Of a stretch of 64,000 nucleotides of DNA, positions 25,201 through 36,279 are shown in pieces. The position numbers were made by a program, and so were the translations under genes. Each line of letters begins with the position of its first letter. Position 1 is the stretch's first letter. The notes under the pieces were generated by a model, which saw only the letters and a program-made list of their open reading frames with translations, was not told where the DNA came from and did no database searches. Location of the stretch: the NCBI GenBank assembly GCA_019925795.1, contig CM034298.1, positions 56,322,365 to 56,386,364 of the forward strand, written 5' to 3'. The stretch is from Dendrobium chrysotoxum. Taxonomy: Eukaryota; Streptophyta; Magnoliopsida; Asparagales; Orchidaceae.

Positions 25201-28200
25201 AATATTTTGAGGAATATTAAATTGATTTTTGATGATATGGATAAAAATTTGTTTTTTATTGTGCTATTTATCACTCTCTTACAAGTATGTCTTAACACCA
25301 TATTATATGATAGAAATTCTTTCAATATAAATGACTAGGAATATACCTCCTTTGAAATATCTGATTGCTAAACTTAAGGCATGTGAAATAAAAAACTAGG
25401 TGAAGGATTATTTATTTAAGGGGAGATCCTTAGAGAATAGTTCTATTTTTAATTAGGGTAGAAGCAAGACTCCGGACAAATATAAGGATAAAACATGCTT
25501 TATTGCAAGAAGAGAATATTCAAAAAAGATTGTCAAAATTTGAAGAGGTAAAAGCAATATGTGAATGCCACCATTAAAAGTACAAGTTAGTAGATACACA
25601 TGTTATCGTTGATTGGTCTTATATAGATGTAAGTGATGCTCTTTTAATGACCGTTAGAGATACATGCAGTGATCATTGGATTTAGAATTCAGCTCTCTCA
25701 TACCATATGCATTAATAAGGAGGGTGTTTCACTTATGAACGATGTGTTAGTGGTTAAGTTTCTATGAAAAAAATTATTTAGACATGTATCTAATCTTAGG
25801 AATTAAATTTGTATGTTCAAGTCCTCTTTGTGAAGCATAATGCATATTCTAAATATTATTGAAGTTCTTAAAGGTGGGAAAGCTGTGTGCTAATTATCAT
25901 GAAAAGGCAAAATGATTTAATATACTGTGTTGTAGGGTGCTATCTGGGTGAAATTGGCTCTATTGCTTACGGAAATAAATAAATATTAGTTTCTTGGTTG
26001 CAAGTCAGGTTCTAGAACAAAGAAGAGCATTGGTTGAGCGGGAGACAATTACAGATGATCAGTTTACAGAGTCTATCATATTATTAGGTTGTACATTACA
26101 ACATTCATAATGAAGAGGTAGCCTGATGCAGCATCAAGATGAAGGCCAAGAACAAGATCACAAACAAAAGTATTTTTATCAATATTTGAGTCGTTCATCA
26201 TGCAAAACTCTCCATACAAGCCCATGGACATCCTATAATCCTCTTAAAATTATGGACGACTGATTAAGAAGCTTAATTTAATGCCTCTTGATGGGTAGGT
26301 GGGTCATACCAGTCAAGAAGGCAATAATCTTCATAAATTGATTGATTTCAAGACCACCTCTATTTTAACCTTATTTGACCAATCTGAATTTTCTTGTATT
26401 TGAAAGCTTTAAATTTTATTTTATTTCCCTTATTTTCTTTTCATTTGTATTAGGATAAATCATCAATCCATGTAATAATATTTTATTGGCTCCTAAAATT
26501 TTTCGAAGTTGTCAAGGCTTGAAAAGGCCTATAAATAGAACTTTATTTTGTACTTTTTTATTCATTAGATAAAAATTATTTTTACTTACATGGTGGAAAG
26601 GCTTAGTGATTACTCTACTCTTTGGTGAAGTTTGATGGCCGATCCCTTAGCATTTTGATAAGTCTTTAGTTATCTTTTCTTACCCTTACTCCTCTTTCCC
26701 AACACAATTTTCATCTCCTCTACATAGCCTCGAGCCTAACTTTTCTCAACCCCCAAACCCATCTAAACTCTTTAAATTCTCCTAAATATTCTCATACATC
26801 CCTTATAACTTTCAAAGGCCTCAATGCTCCAATAATCCTAAGATATTATAGCCAACATCCTAAAATTAAGAGAGAATTTTTTTTGCTGTGAGCAGCCAAA
26901 TTAAAAATATCATAACTCCTCAAACATTAATCCAAAACCCATAAATATGCCACTATTAGTTCCCTAACATCTCAAATCTTTGAGCTGGAATTTCTCATTA
27001 TTTTTCTCCAAGGAAAGCATGTCTTCTGATAGATTAGAAGTTTTAAATCCTAATATGTCTAAAATTCTGATAGATTAGAAGTTTTAAATCCTAATATGTC
27101 TAAAATCTGAATTTTCGTTTTAATACCACCCAAATAACCCTTTAGTCAACCCTAAGATATACCAATCAAATTGTTGTCTTTACAAAAAAGATCCTATAGA
27201 CCCTCATCAAAGCCACTTTGAGAGTATGAACAAGTGCACTTTTAGTATCAATGTATCTATCTTATGTGGAATAGATGTGATTTGGAGATATCTAATGGGC
27301 ATTAAGTTCAAGCGTCACTTTGGGCTTGTTTCAGTAGTGTGGGGGCTTAACCCTGTTGAGCTTTGAAAGCTTAGAGTGATTAGCATGGAGAGGATGAGTG
27401 ATAATGGAGATCTCTATTTGTTATTGTGTTACTGATTTAAGGTAGAGATTTGTAAAGTATTAACTAAACAATTTTTTAAGATATGCATAGAATTACAATA
27501 GCTAGTTTGTTAGGATAAAAATATAGTAGGAAGTTTGGAGATTTGCTAGTAATTGTTATTTGATTTACATTAAATAAAATACTGAATCTAGTTTAATTTT
27601 TAAACACCTTAAGGCCTACAAATTTGAGATATCCTGTTCAGATCAGCATGTTTGAGGGCCCGATCATGTTTAGTTTATATTCATTTAAAAGCTTATTTCA
27701 AGTCTTACGGCTTGGTGAAAGAGAGGATATATCTATGTACATTTCTGTAAATTATTACGTTTGGCTTTTTCTATGCTTATGCAATCACCTCATCAATTAA
27801 CCTTTTGAAACTAACAGGCAAATGCAGGTGCTCTCTTGCTTACGGATTTCGTGTTTTGGCTTATCATATTTCCTTTTCTAGCAATTAAAAATTACGATCT
27901 CAGTTTTGTAAGTATCCATCTCCTATAATTCATTTGCTTTGATTTATGGCTTTCATATCTTTATCTCAATAATATTATTTATACAATTTGCTGCACAATT
28001 GCATTGTAAATAACTCGTGTACTGCCATCCTCCATGCAAATTATACAAACCCTTAAATTACTAAATTTCAGTCAGATTAATAATTTGATTGATATTGCAG
28101 CTACAAGTAGTAATGCACTCTCTAAATGCAATCTTCTTCATTTCTGATGCCGCCCTGAATCGTCTGGTAAATGTTTCTTTCCTTTTAAGTCCTTTCCTCA

Positions 28201-29166
28201 TTTCCTAGTATGTTTTCTTATTTGTTCCATTATCATGCTGGTGCTAGCGATTCCGCTGGTTTCGGATGTCATATTTCATGCTATGGACATCAATTTATGT
28301 GATATTTCAATGGGTCATTCATGCTTGCATCTCAATTTGGTATCTTCCGCTCTTTAGCCCTACTATGCAGCTTCAATAATGCTTAGTTTCTTTTCTATAA
28401 ATTTTGAGAAAAAGATTAAAATGTTCACCGGATTATTTATGGAGGCCATTTTAGCCTCATAATATCAAATATGTCCAATTTAGTCCATTGACTATTCAAA
28501 TCTGATCCAAAATAATCCAATGTTTGGATTATTTAGATTATATTTGAGAATAAACTAAATTGAACATATTTATATCATGAGACTAACATAGTTCCATACA
28601 AATAATTCATGGACCATTTCAACCTTTTCTTTTTCCTCTATAAATTTTAATCCGTTGAATCTTTTAACATACAGGTGGCCATACACATTTCTTGACTTGT
28701 CAAAAGCTAAATCCCCAATATGGTATAATCTTCTAGCCTACAACGCCCTCTGCATTCAGTTTGATTTTCAAATTTTCTGCAATAATTTTAATCAGAAAGC
28801 AATTGATAGAAGTCTTGTCTAAGGAATTTACCTAATAAAGGAGCTCAAAAAGAACACTAAGTTATCATAGTAAAACGTAATACTAATATAAATGAAACGA
28901 TAAATTTGATGCTCATTCACCTGCCTTTATATGTTTAATACTACATTTTTTGAAATATTACCCCACCCTTTGAAAATAGAACTATTTATTTTATTGAAGT
29001 TGCCACTTTCTGCTTAAAAGGACTGACATAACTCATTTCTGCATCTTACAGGTACTTAGCTGTTGCAGTATTGCATATTCCCTGTTATGCTGTCTTCCAT
29101 TTCATCATAAAGCTGAAGCACTCTTTGTTCTTAAGATGGTTTCACAACTCTTATTATCTTAATTAG
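22229..29166 (+). CDS. Multi-pass membrane protein, plant rolling-stone-like family, complete
   Basis: Eight exons with GT/AG borders: 22229-22524, 23062-23095, 23330-23554, 27818-27907, 28101-28166, 28248-28339, 28675-28722, 29052-29166; total 966 nt, 321 residues. Hydrophobic segments at about 16-35, 64-87, 101-118, 189-208, 246-265 and 287-309 predict six or seven membrane spans. Residues 45-52 are an acidic run from a GAA-rich repeat. Conserved blocks include SYWLNWRFFFC, VTVYFG, FQIIYQ, LTDFVFWLIIFP and VIFQWVIHAC. An in-frame ATG at 22184 would add 15 residues; 22229 is preferred because the paralogue begins at the same point. Related to Arabidopsis At1g10660-type proteins; no enzymatic motif seen, function unknown. 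Intron 3 (4.3 kb) contains a copia relic. Confidence 0.85.
24800..26050 (+). mobile_element. Ty1/copia gag-region relic in intron 3
   Basis: Shifting frames give copia capsid phrases: MKLENNKFDGS.NF.LF near 24840-24890, then LYMSKHLSNKIYYKE, APIKSHLNEFN and LNTILYDRN between about 25085 and 25325. These match the gag motif series SLTNKLYLK / TPIKDHLDEFN / SMLYGRD. Further weak pieces of the pre-integrase region follow to about 26050. Stops and frameshifts are frequent and no LTRs were located. Same strand as the host gene. Confidence 0.65.
27024..27105. repeat. Exact 41-bp tandem duplication
   Basis: The block beginning TTCTGATAGATTAGAAG occurs twice without mismatch at 27024-27064 and 27065-27105. 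Perfect identity implies a recent slippage or duplication. In intron 3 of the membrane protein gene. Confidence 0.9.
28405..28630. repeat. Possible MITE in intron 6
   Basis: The start (AAAATGTTCACCGGATTATTTATGG) and the complement of the end (GAAATGGTCCATGAATTATTTGTATGG) are imperfect inverted repeats around an AT-rich centre. No target duplication was found. Confidence 0.4.
28926..28985 (+). repeat. 60-bp dispersed repeat, copy 1
   Basis: Identical over 60 bp to 37859-37918 and similar for about 25 bp more. It lies in intron 7 of the membrane protein gene. It has no recognised family. Confidence 0.85.
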
Positions 29167-29273
29167 CAATGGAATGCAATAACTAAAGTGTCTTATTGGA
29201 ATGAGTGGGTAACTCCGCCAGTTTTTTCAGATGATTCAGATTATTAGAAAAGAAAATGGATCAATAAATTTGA

Positions 29274-30030
29274 TTAAGGGGCTGTTTGGTTTGCTGCATT
29301 TAGAGTGTAAAGTAATCCAAATGCAGGGGTTTTGAGAATTTTGGTGTTTGATTGGATGAAAAGTAAATTTAACGTAAAGTAAAACAAATGCAGTGTATTC
29401 TGTTCTAGTTCATTTTTGGTGCATTTAGAATTCCTCCGATTTGGGCGACTTCTAAATAATGGCAAACTCAAGGGCATTGCAACCGCTTGTCGGCCACCTC
29501 CGACTGCCGGCCACCACCTCTGACCACCGTCGACCACCACCTTTGACCACCACCGCCGGCCCCCACCGCCGGCCATCACCTCCGCCACCACCGGCAACCA
29601 CCTATGGCCACCACCATCGACCACCACCTTTGATCGCCACTGTCGGCCACCACCTCCGCCATCGCCGGCCACCACTGTCGGCTAAATTAATACACAGTAG
29701 AATATTATATATTATAATCTCAAAAAAATTTATAATAAGATAGTGCAATAAATAAATACACTAGTTTTATTTTATAAAATCAAATAATACTAATTATTAT
29801 ACATAAACTGTTTTTATAAATACACTAGTTATAATGCCAAAAAAAATTATTACAAATATACCGCTTTACTTTACTCTGGATATACCTAACCAAACAAGGG
29901 AAATAGTTCTCCTGCGTTTACTTTACAGACAACCAAACAATCTCAAAGTATTCGGAATACACTACATTTACTTTACATTGCATTTACTTTACACTGCATT
30001 TTCTTTTCCGGCAACCAAACAACACCTAAA
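29274..30030. mobile_element. TIR element with GC-rich CCACC-repeat core, second copy
   Basis: The left end TTAAGGGGCTGTTTGGTT and the complement of the right end TTTAGGTGTTGTTTGGTT are imperfect inverted repeats of about 18 bp. The core (about 29480-29690) consists of diverged CCACC/CCGGCC units. The flanks carry TTTACTTTACACTGCATT, shared with the copy at 3657-4217. The two long open frames over the core, on opposite strands, are compositional. It lies about 110 bp past the stop codon of the membrane protein gene, so could fall in its 3' flank or UTR. Confidence 0.6.
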
Positions 30031-30164
30031 TGTAACTTCTAATTGTTAAAGTATAAAAACAAACTTGATGGAGGAATTATGAGAAGGAAAGATACTTCTT
30101 TCCTCCAGAGCAGAAAATATTCTTGTGCAGGAATTCACTATAGCTGCCCACAAATTGATTTGAA

Positions 30165-31140
30165 TGCAAGGTTGTGAAATTGAGAGGTTCAAAATTCAAT
30201 GGTTCGACTAGTGTTGAATAGGGGTTGAACTGGAAAACGTAATTGATACTAAAAATATGTAAATAAGATCATGACATAGTAATTATGTAATAATTTTACA
30301 ATAATATAAATTTTGACTAAAAATAAAGAAATATTATACAAAAATAATATCTTCTATAATTTTAAATTTGATTCATATTTAATATAAATTTAATTCATAA
30401 AAAAGCTTAAAATGTGAATATAAATTATTATTAATTTATATTATATGTTTAATAATTTAAACATAAATTATATACCAAATTCAAATTATAAATTTGTGTC
30501 TTTATATCATTCATGAGAGATCATTTATCATTAATAATAATATAAAAAATTAATTTTTATAGTGTATAATTAAATAGATAAAAAATAAATATTATTAACT
30601 AAAAAATCAATATTATTCACATTATAAAAAATTAATTAAAAATTTTATTTAAAAATATATAGTGTATGTGTTGTGAAGTTAGTAACTTCAACTTATTTAT
30701 TTAGTCCCATGTCACCTGGAAATATTTTCTTAGTATTATTGTTATAGCCTTTTGGGTTTGCATGCATTAGAAACTCACATAGAGTTGTAGGGTCATGTAA
30801 AAATGCTTAGGTAGTGCTTCTTTGGCAAATGATTATTATAGAAATTTAATGTTTATTAAAGATTTTAAATATATTAAATTTAAATTAACTTATTAAGTTT
30901 AATCTTTTATCCTAAATTTATTAAATTAAGTTATTTAATTATTTAAATAGTTCAACAATTGAACTAGCCTGTTTAAAGAAATTGGAACCAATTCAATGGT
31001 TCGTCAGTTAAACCAACGATTCTAATCGATTCATTCTAGGTTGGTGTAGAGATAATTTTTAAGATGGACTGAAACGGCCATTTGACCGATCCATGATTGA
31101 ACCGATTGAACTAGTTTGGTTTTCAAAACTATGATGGAAT
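30165..31140. mobile_element. Probable AT-rich element with GGTTCGAC/AACCGATTGAAC ends
   Basis: Left: AGAGGTTCAAAATTCAATGG and GGTTCGACTAG. Right: GATTGAACCGATTGAACTAG and GGTTTTCAAAACTATG, roughly complementary. Such GGTTCGACCGG-type ends flank common plant repeats. The interior is very AT-rich with no coding capacity. A related fragment with AACCGGCCGGTC lies at about 46170-46280. Confidence 0.4.
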
Positions 31141-31494
31141 GTAACACTGATAAAAATCTACTATAAAAGTCTACTCATGAGTAAGGAAGTTTAACTATGG
31201 AAACCCTTCCTCTCTAATCTTGAACGCAAAAGGAATGTGCAAGTTTCTAAGTATCAAGGGTAAGAGTGATCTCAATTTATTTTTGCAATACTAATGAAGT
31301 TTATTAGGTTAATTTTGAATACAAATTGAAGTATGGAATGTAAATTTACTCTTGTTCAATTATGTAGGTGGCCTTAAAATAGGAAAATGTGATTGAAGAA
31401 TTCCTTCTCATACGATAATTAATGAAATTGGATTTCCTTATGGAGGATAATTAACGAAATTGGAATTTTTTAAGATAGAAATCTATTTTTTTTT

Positions 31495-34428
31495 AACAAC
31501 AACATCAAGCATTTATCCCACTACGTGGAGTTGGCTACATGAATCATTTTTCTCCATTGTCATGTTAAGAGTCAAATTCTTATTTAAATCTAATAAAGAA
31601 AGGTCATTTCTAATATTCTCTAAACAAGTCTTTTTAGGTCTACCTTTACCTTTCTTAACATAAGCCAATCTAATACATCTACTTTTCTAACCGGATCATT
31701 GGAAGGCCGCTGTTTTATGTGACCAAACCATCTAAGGCAACTCTCTCTAATCTTACCTTCCATTGGAGCTACTCCAACCTTTTCACATATATGCTCATTT
31801 CGTATATGTCTCTAAGAGTAAAGCTACTCATCCACCTGAGCATCCTCATCTCTACAACACTTAATATTATGCTTCTCTTTTAATGGCCAAAATTTTGCAA
31901 CATAAAGCATTGCATGTCTCACCATCTTACAAAATTTTCCCTTAAGTTTGAGGGGGGCTTTTCTATCACACAACAAGCCCGATGCATTCCTTCACTTCAA
32001 CCATCCAACTTGAATTATGCTGATAATATCCCTATCTATTTCATCATCACTTTGAACAATAGACTCAAGATATCTAAAACGTGTACTCTTATTCATGACT
32101 TGATCGCCCAAAATCATAATCCCCCACTAGATTTATTACTATTAAAATTACACTACATATATTCAATTTTATATCTACTAAAACAAAAACCTTTAGACTC
32201 TAAGTTAGACATCCATAATTCAAGTTTACCTTCAACTCCCTCTCTAGTCATATCAACAAGAAGAATATCATAAGCAAAAAAACATACACTAGGGTACAAC
32301 CTCTTACAAATGTCTAGTGAGAACATCCAAGACTAAAACATAATGATATGGGCTTAAGGTTGATCCTTGATGTAATCTAATGGAAATAAGAAAATACTTG
32401 GTCAAACCACCTTGTGTTTGAACACAAGTAATAGCTCTTGCATACATATCCTTAATAACTTGAATATAAGCATTATTAACCCCTTTCTTTTCTAGAACTC
32501 TCCATAGCACTTCTCTTGGAACTTTATCATATGCTTTCTCTAAATCAATAAATATCATATAAAGATACTCCTTATTCTCTATATACTTCTCCATCAAACC
32601 TCTCAATAAATGTATAGCTTCCATAGTAGACCTACCCAGCATGAATCCAAATTGATTTTGGGAAACATTAGTATCACGTCATAACCTATGCTCCATAACC
32701 TAAGATGCACAGACACGGATACGGGACACGTCAATTATTGAAAAAATAGGACACGGTATTATAATTTTTATATTTTAAAAATAATGTATAAAAATTGAAT
32801 AAGTATAATTTTAAAAATAATTTAGAAATAATAAGTCATTCGATGTCGTTTATCATTCATCGAGAGAGGAGATGACAATGCTGTCGAGAGTTGGGCATTG
32901 ATATTATGTAGCAAATATTGGGCGTCAATGTTAAGAGGGCGTTTATCGTCAATGTTGAGAGGGCGTTGTTGGCCGTCAATGTTGAGAAGGCGTTGGACAA
33001 AGATGAGATGTCAAGTTGTGGGTGTAAATTGCTAGAATCGAGCATCAATATAAAGACATCGTCAGACTTTGATATGGAGATCGTTTTGAAATCTTGATGT
33101 TGTAACGACGTCAGACATCGATGTTGAGATGACATTAGGCATTGCTGTGAAATCAAAGTTGTAACCCGCCAAAGAGAAATGAAAATGAGAATATTCGATG
33201 AATGGGGTATTAAGTGCGGGCGATTGATTTGGTGTTGTGGATAGGAAATAATAAATTTAGTTTTTATATTTTAAATAAGTAAAATTTTTAAATACAAGAA
33301 ATTATATTTAAAAAAATCATAAAATATTTAAGATACGCGTGTCGGGCATGCGTGTCCAATTTATATTTAATACTTTTTTAATCGGACACGTTTTCGGAGT
33401 GTCCGACACGTGTCGGAGGAGTGTCGGCCGCGTATCATGTCAGATACATGTTGGACACTGCACGCCTCTTTGAGGAGAAGTGTCAGTGCATCATAATCCA
33501 TAACTCTCTCCCATAGTTTTAAAGTATGACACATGAACTTAATTCCTCTATAATTCGCACAATCTTGTGCATCACCTTTATTCTTAAAAATAAGAATCAA
33601 CACACTCATTCTTCACTCATCTGACATCTTTTAAGTCTTCAAAATAATATTAAAAAGTTTAGTAAGCCAAGAAATTCCTTCATCTCCTAAGCATTTTCAC
33701 ACCTCTATTGGAATATCATCAAGTCCAACAGTTTTTCCACATTTCATTTCCTTTAAAGCCTCTCTAACTTTGGTTTTCTTAATATGCCGATAAAAATAAA
33801 AGTCTTTATTTTCATTTAGGATGCTAAGGTCACCAAAGTCAATTGTATTCTCACAATCTTCATTAAAAATTTTAGTAAAATATCTCATCCACCTTTGTTG
33901 AATATTCTCTTCTAATAAAAATACTTTTTGATTTTCATCCTTAATGCACTTCACTTGAACTAAATCTTTACTACTCATATCTCTTTGTTTGGCTAACTTA
34001 TACATATATATCTTTCGCCCTCATTAGTATCTAATATATAAAATAAATCATTAAAAGCTAAAATTTTTGTATTGCATATTGCTTTCTAAGACTACTTATG
34101 AGCTTCTTTATATCTTTCCCAATTTCAGAGTTTTTACATCTAAACCAATTTTTATATAAAATCTTCTTATTTTTTATCTTTTCTTGTACATTTGGAGCTT
34201 TTCTTTTTTATACTCCAAGCACATTTTTTACAACATTCTTAATATCACTAGCTACTTTTTCCCACATAACATTAGCTTCCTCATGCGTAAACAAAATCTT
34301 AATATTTAGAATCTTACTCTAAAAAATATTTTTGTTAATATTCTTTAAATACCCCCATTTTCCTAGAATATTTTACTTTATTTTTTATATTTTGTCCATT
34401 CATCTTATTTTTCAAAACTAATAACCGA
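31495..34428 (-). mobile_element. RTE-type LINE, old copy, 5'-truncated
   Basis: The element is flanked by 13-bp direct repeats AAATCTATTTTTT (31479-31491 and 34429-34441). Its 3' end is a short TTG tail (CAACAACA on the plus strand). Pieces of the RT ORF are visible on the minus strand: 33697-34005 (pre-RT linker, MKCGKTVGLDDIPIEV), 33490-33609 (KNKGDAQDCANYRGIK) and 32304-32642 (FIDLEKAYDKVP). Stops and frameshifts break the ORF, and a TIR element (32700-33496) interrupts it. Same family as the near-intact copy at 56223-57489. Confidence 0.85.
32700..33496. mobile_element. 797-bp TIR element, hAT-like, inside the RTE
   Basis: A perfect 8-bp target duplication TCCATAAC (32692-32699 and 33497-33504) flanks ends CTAAGATGCACAGACAC and (complement) TTATGATGCACTGACAC, 14 of 17 matching. 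Subterminal regions are rich in GACACG/CGTGTC words. An internal short array repeats a CGTCAATGTTGAGAGGGCG-like unit three times at about 32918-32996. No transposase. The 8-bp duplication favours hAT. Confidence 0.75.
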
Positions 34429-35189
34429 AAATCTATTTTTTATTGAAAAATAAACCAAAATTATTATCATTCAATGAAAAGAATACAACACCAAGAAATG
34501 GCAAGGCATTGCTAGATGAAAAGAACTAACAATAAAATATATCAATGAGACCAAAAGAAGATAAAAATTCGTTATTATTCTTCTTTCAAAATGTACAATC
34601 ATAATTTTTCATAATGCTTCATGGCACACCTACAGTTATATAAACTCAGATAAATTCTCTCTATCAATACCTCTATTTAAGGAATCTTACCGTCCTTCCC
34701 TAAAATTGATTTCTTTGTTGACGTCAGGGTCGATTCACACCAATCTCTTTCATAAGTCGATCATGTTCCTCTTACACGCTCACAATCTCTAGGTAACAAA
34801 ACCTTCAGTTATTTCAACCATGGTCACTATTATTTTCAAACTCAGTTGACATATTCTATATCAACCTGAGTTTATGGGGATGTGCTATCATATTTGAATT
34901 ATCACATGTGCTAACTTATCTATCGTGGGAATTTACAAAATTTAGTATTATAGTCATGTGTTGAACTTATCTCTCGAAATAAATTCTTATGACAATGAAA
35001 CCCACCTTTATAAAATTTGAATCAAGACATCCTAACACAAATTCTACTTCATTCGGTGAGTAGATTCTTTGTCTGTTATTGCTGCATGGGAAAGACATAT
35101 GATCATTTAAAAAAATTGCAAAATGAAAGCTAAATGTTCTCGAAAAAGATTGAAAGAGAGTTATGAATGGACAATTCCATACTCAACAT

Positions 35190-36240
35190 TGTTGAACACA
35201 CTCGCAAAATCTATTAGCCTAGGCTTTAATGCTTGTGGCTTGCATTTGTTTAAATTGCGAATTCAACTGACAGCAGTCAGAAGAATGCATAGGTCACACT
35301 AGGACAGAGATAAAGAACATAGAGCCCAAACAACATGACTAAACTAAGTAGAAAAGATTACTGGTACCAAAATTACCTGAATGAAGATTTTTCCACTTTT
35401 TTTTTACAGAAACGCCTTCGTGAGAAAGTAGAAAAGCTCATTTTCCAGATTTATCTGCATTGACCACGAATCCTGATGCTTAAAATCTTTCAAGTGCTTG
35501 TTGGTAGGATAGAAGCATTAAAGAATGAATGGCATAAATGGATATGGTACCTTGAGACAAGTGTAATTTGTACACCGAGTTAAGGAAACACCACTTAACA
35601 ACCTCTCAGCAATTTTAAAAAACAGATGCCCTTTTCAAACAGCACGCTTGCCAATGTCTGGTCATTCCTTATTATAAACAAAAGAGCATAACAACTATAA
35701 TTTGCTTGCCCAGCTGTCAGGTAGATTGAAAAGAACTATGGGTGCAGCTATTCCTCACTACACTTTTGAACACACTAACAGAATCCATTAGGCAATGCCT
35801 AGATTCCTGTGCCTTGAAATAGTATAAAATGCATACTCAACTGAGATTGGTCATCCACCAGTGGGAAGAGAGAAACGGAAAAACTTTGCACCAAAAGAAC
35901 ATGACTAAAACAAGGTAGAAAGGATTACTAGTAAAAAATTTACCTAAATAAATCCACAATTTTTTTGGTGTCCAGAACTGCCTTGAAACAGCAAGAAAGC
36001 TCATATGTCAGTTTTCAGCACTGATGATAAGACATGCTTAAAATCTCTTCAGTGCTTGGCGGTGGAAAAGAGGCGTCAGAGAATTAATAACACAGATGGA
36101 TAAAGTACCTCAAGACAAGCGTTCTTTCCAACCTAGTTAAAAATGCCATTTGACAACTGCTCAGCAATTTAAAAAAAACTGGTGCGCTTTTCCAACAGTA
36201 TGCTTGCCAACGTCCGATCATTCCTGTTAATTATAAATGG
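35190..36240. repeat. Diverged ~0.5-kb direct tandem duplication
   Basis: About 35190-35690 and about 35745-36240 share an ordered series of phrases: ACACACT..C, AACATGACTAAA, GATTACT.GTA, AAGCTCAT, GATGCTTAAAATCT, AGTGCTTG, TCAGCAATTT, TTGCCAA.GTC.G.TCATTCCT. The copies are diverged with indels. They lie just beyond the PPR stop codon, so copy 2 may overlap its 3' UTR. Confidence 0.7.
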
Positions 36241-36279
36241 TAGAACAAAACACCACTTGCACAAGGCTATAAACACATC

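Noticed and set aside
29274..29743. Two overlapping open frames (133 and 94 codons) rich in Gly/Val/Ala or Pro/His
   Set aside because: Both are readings of the CCACC/CCGGCC repeat core of a TIR element; no domain, no splice context.
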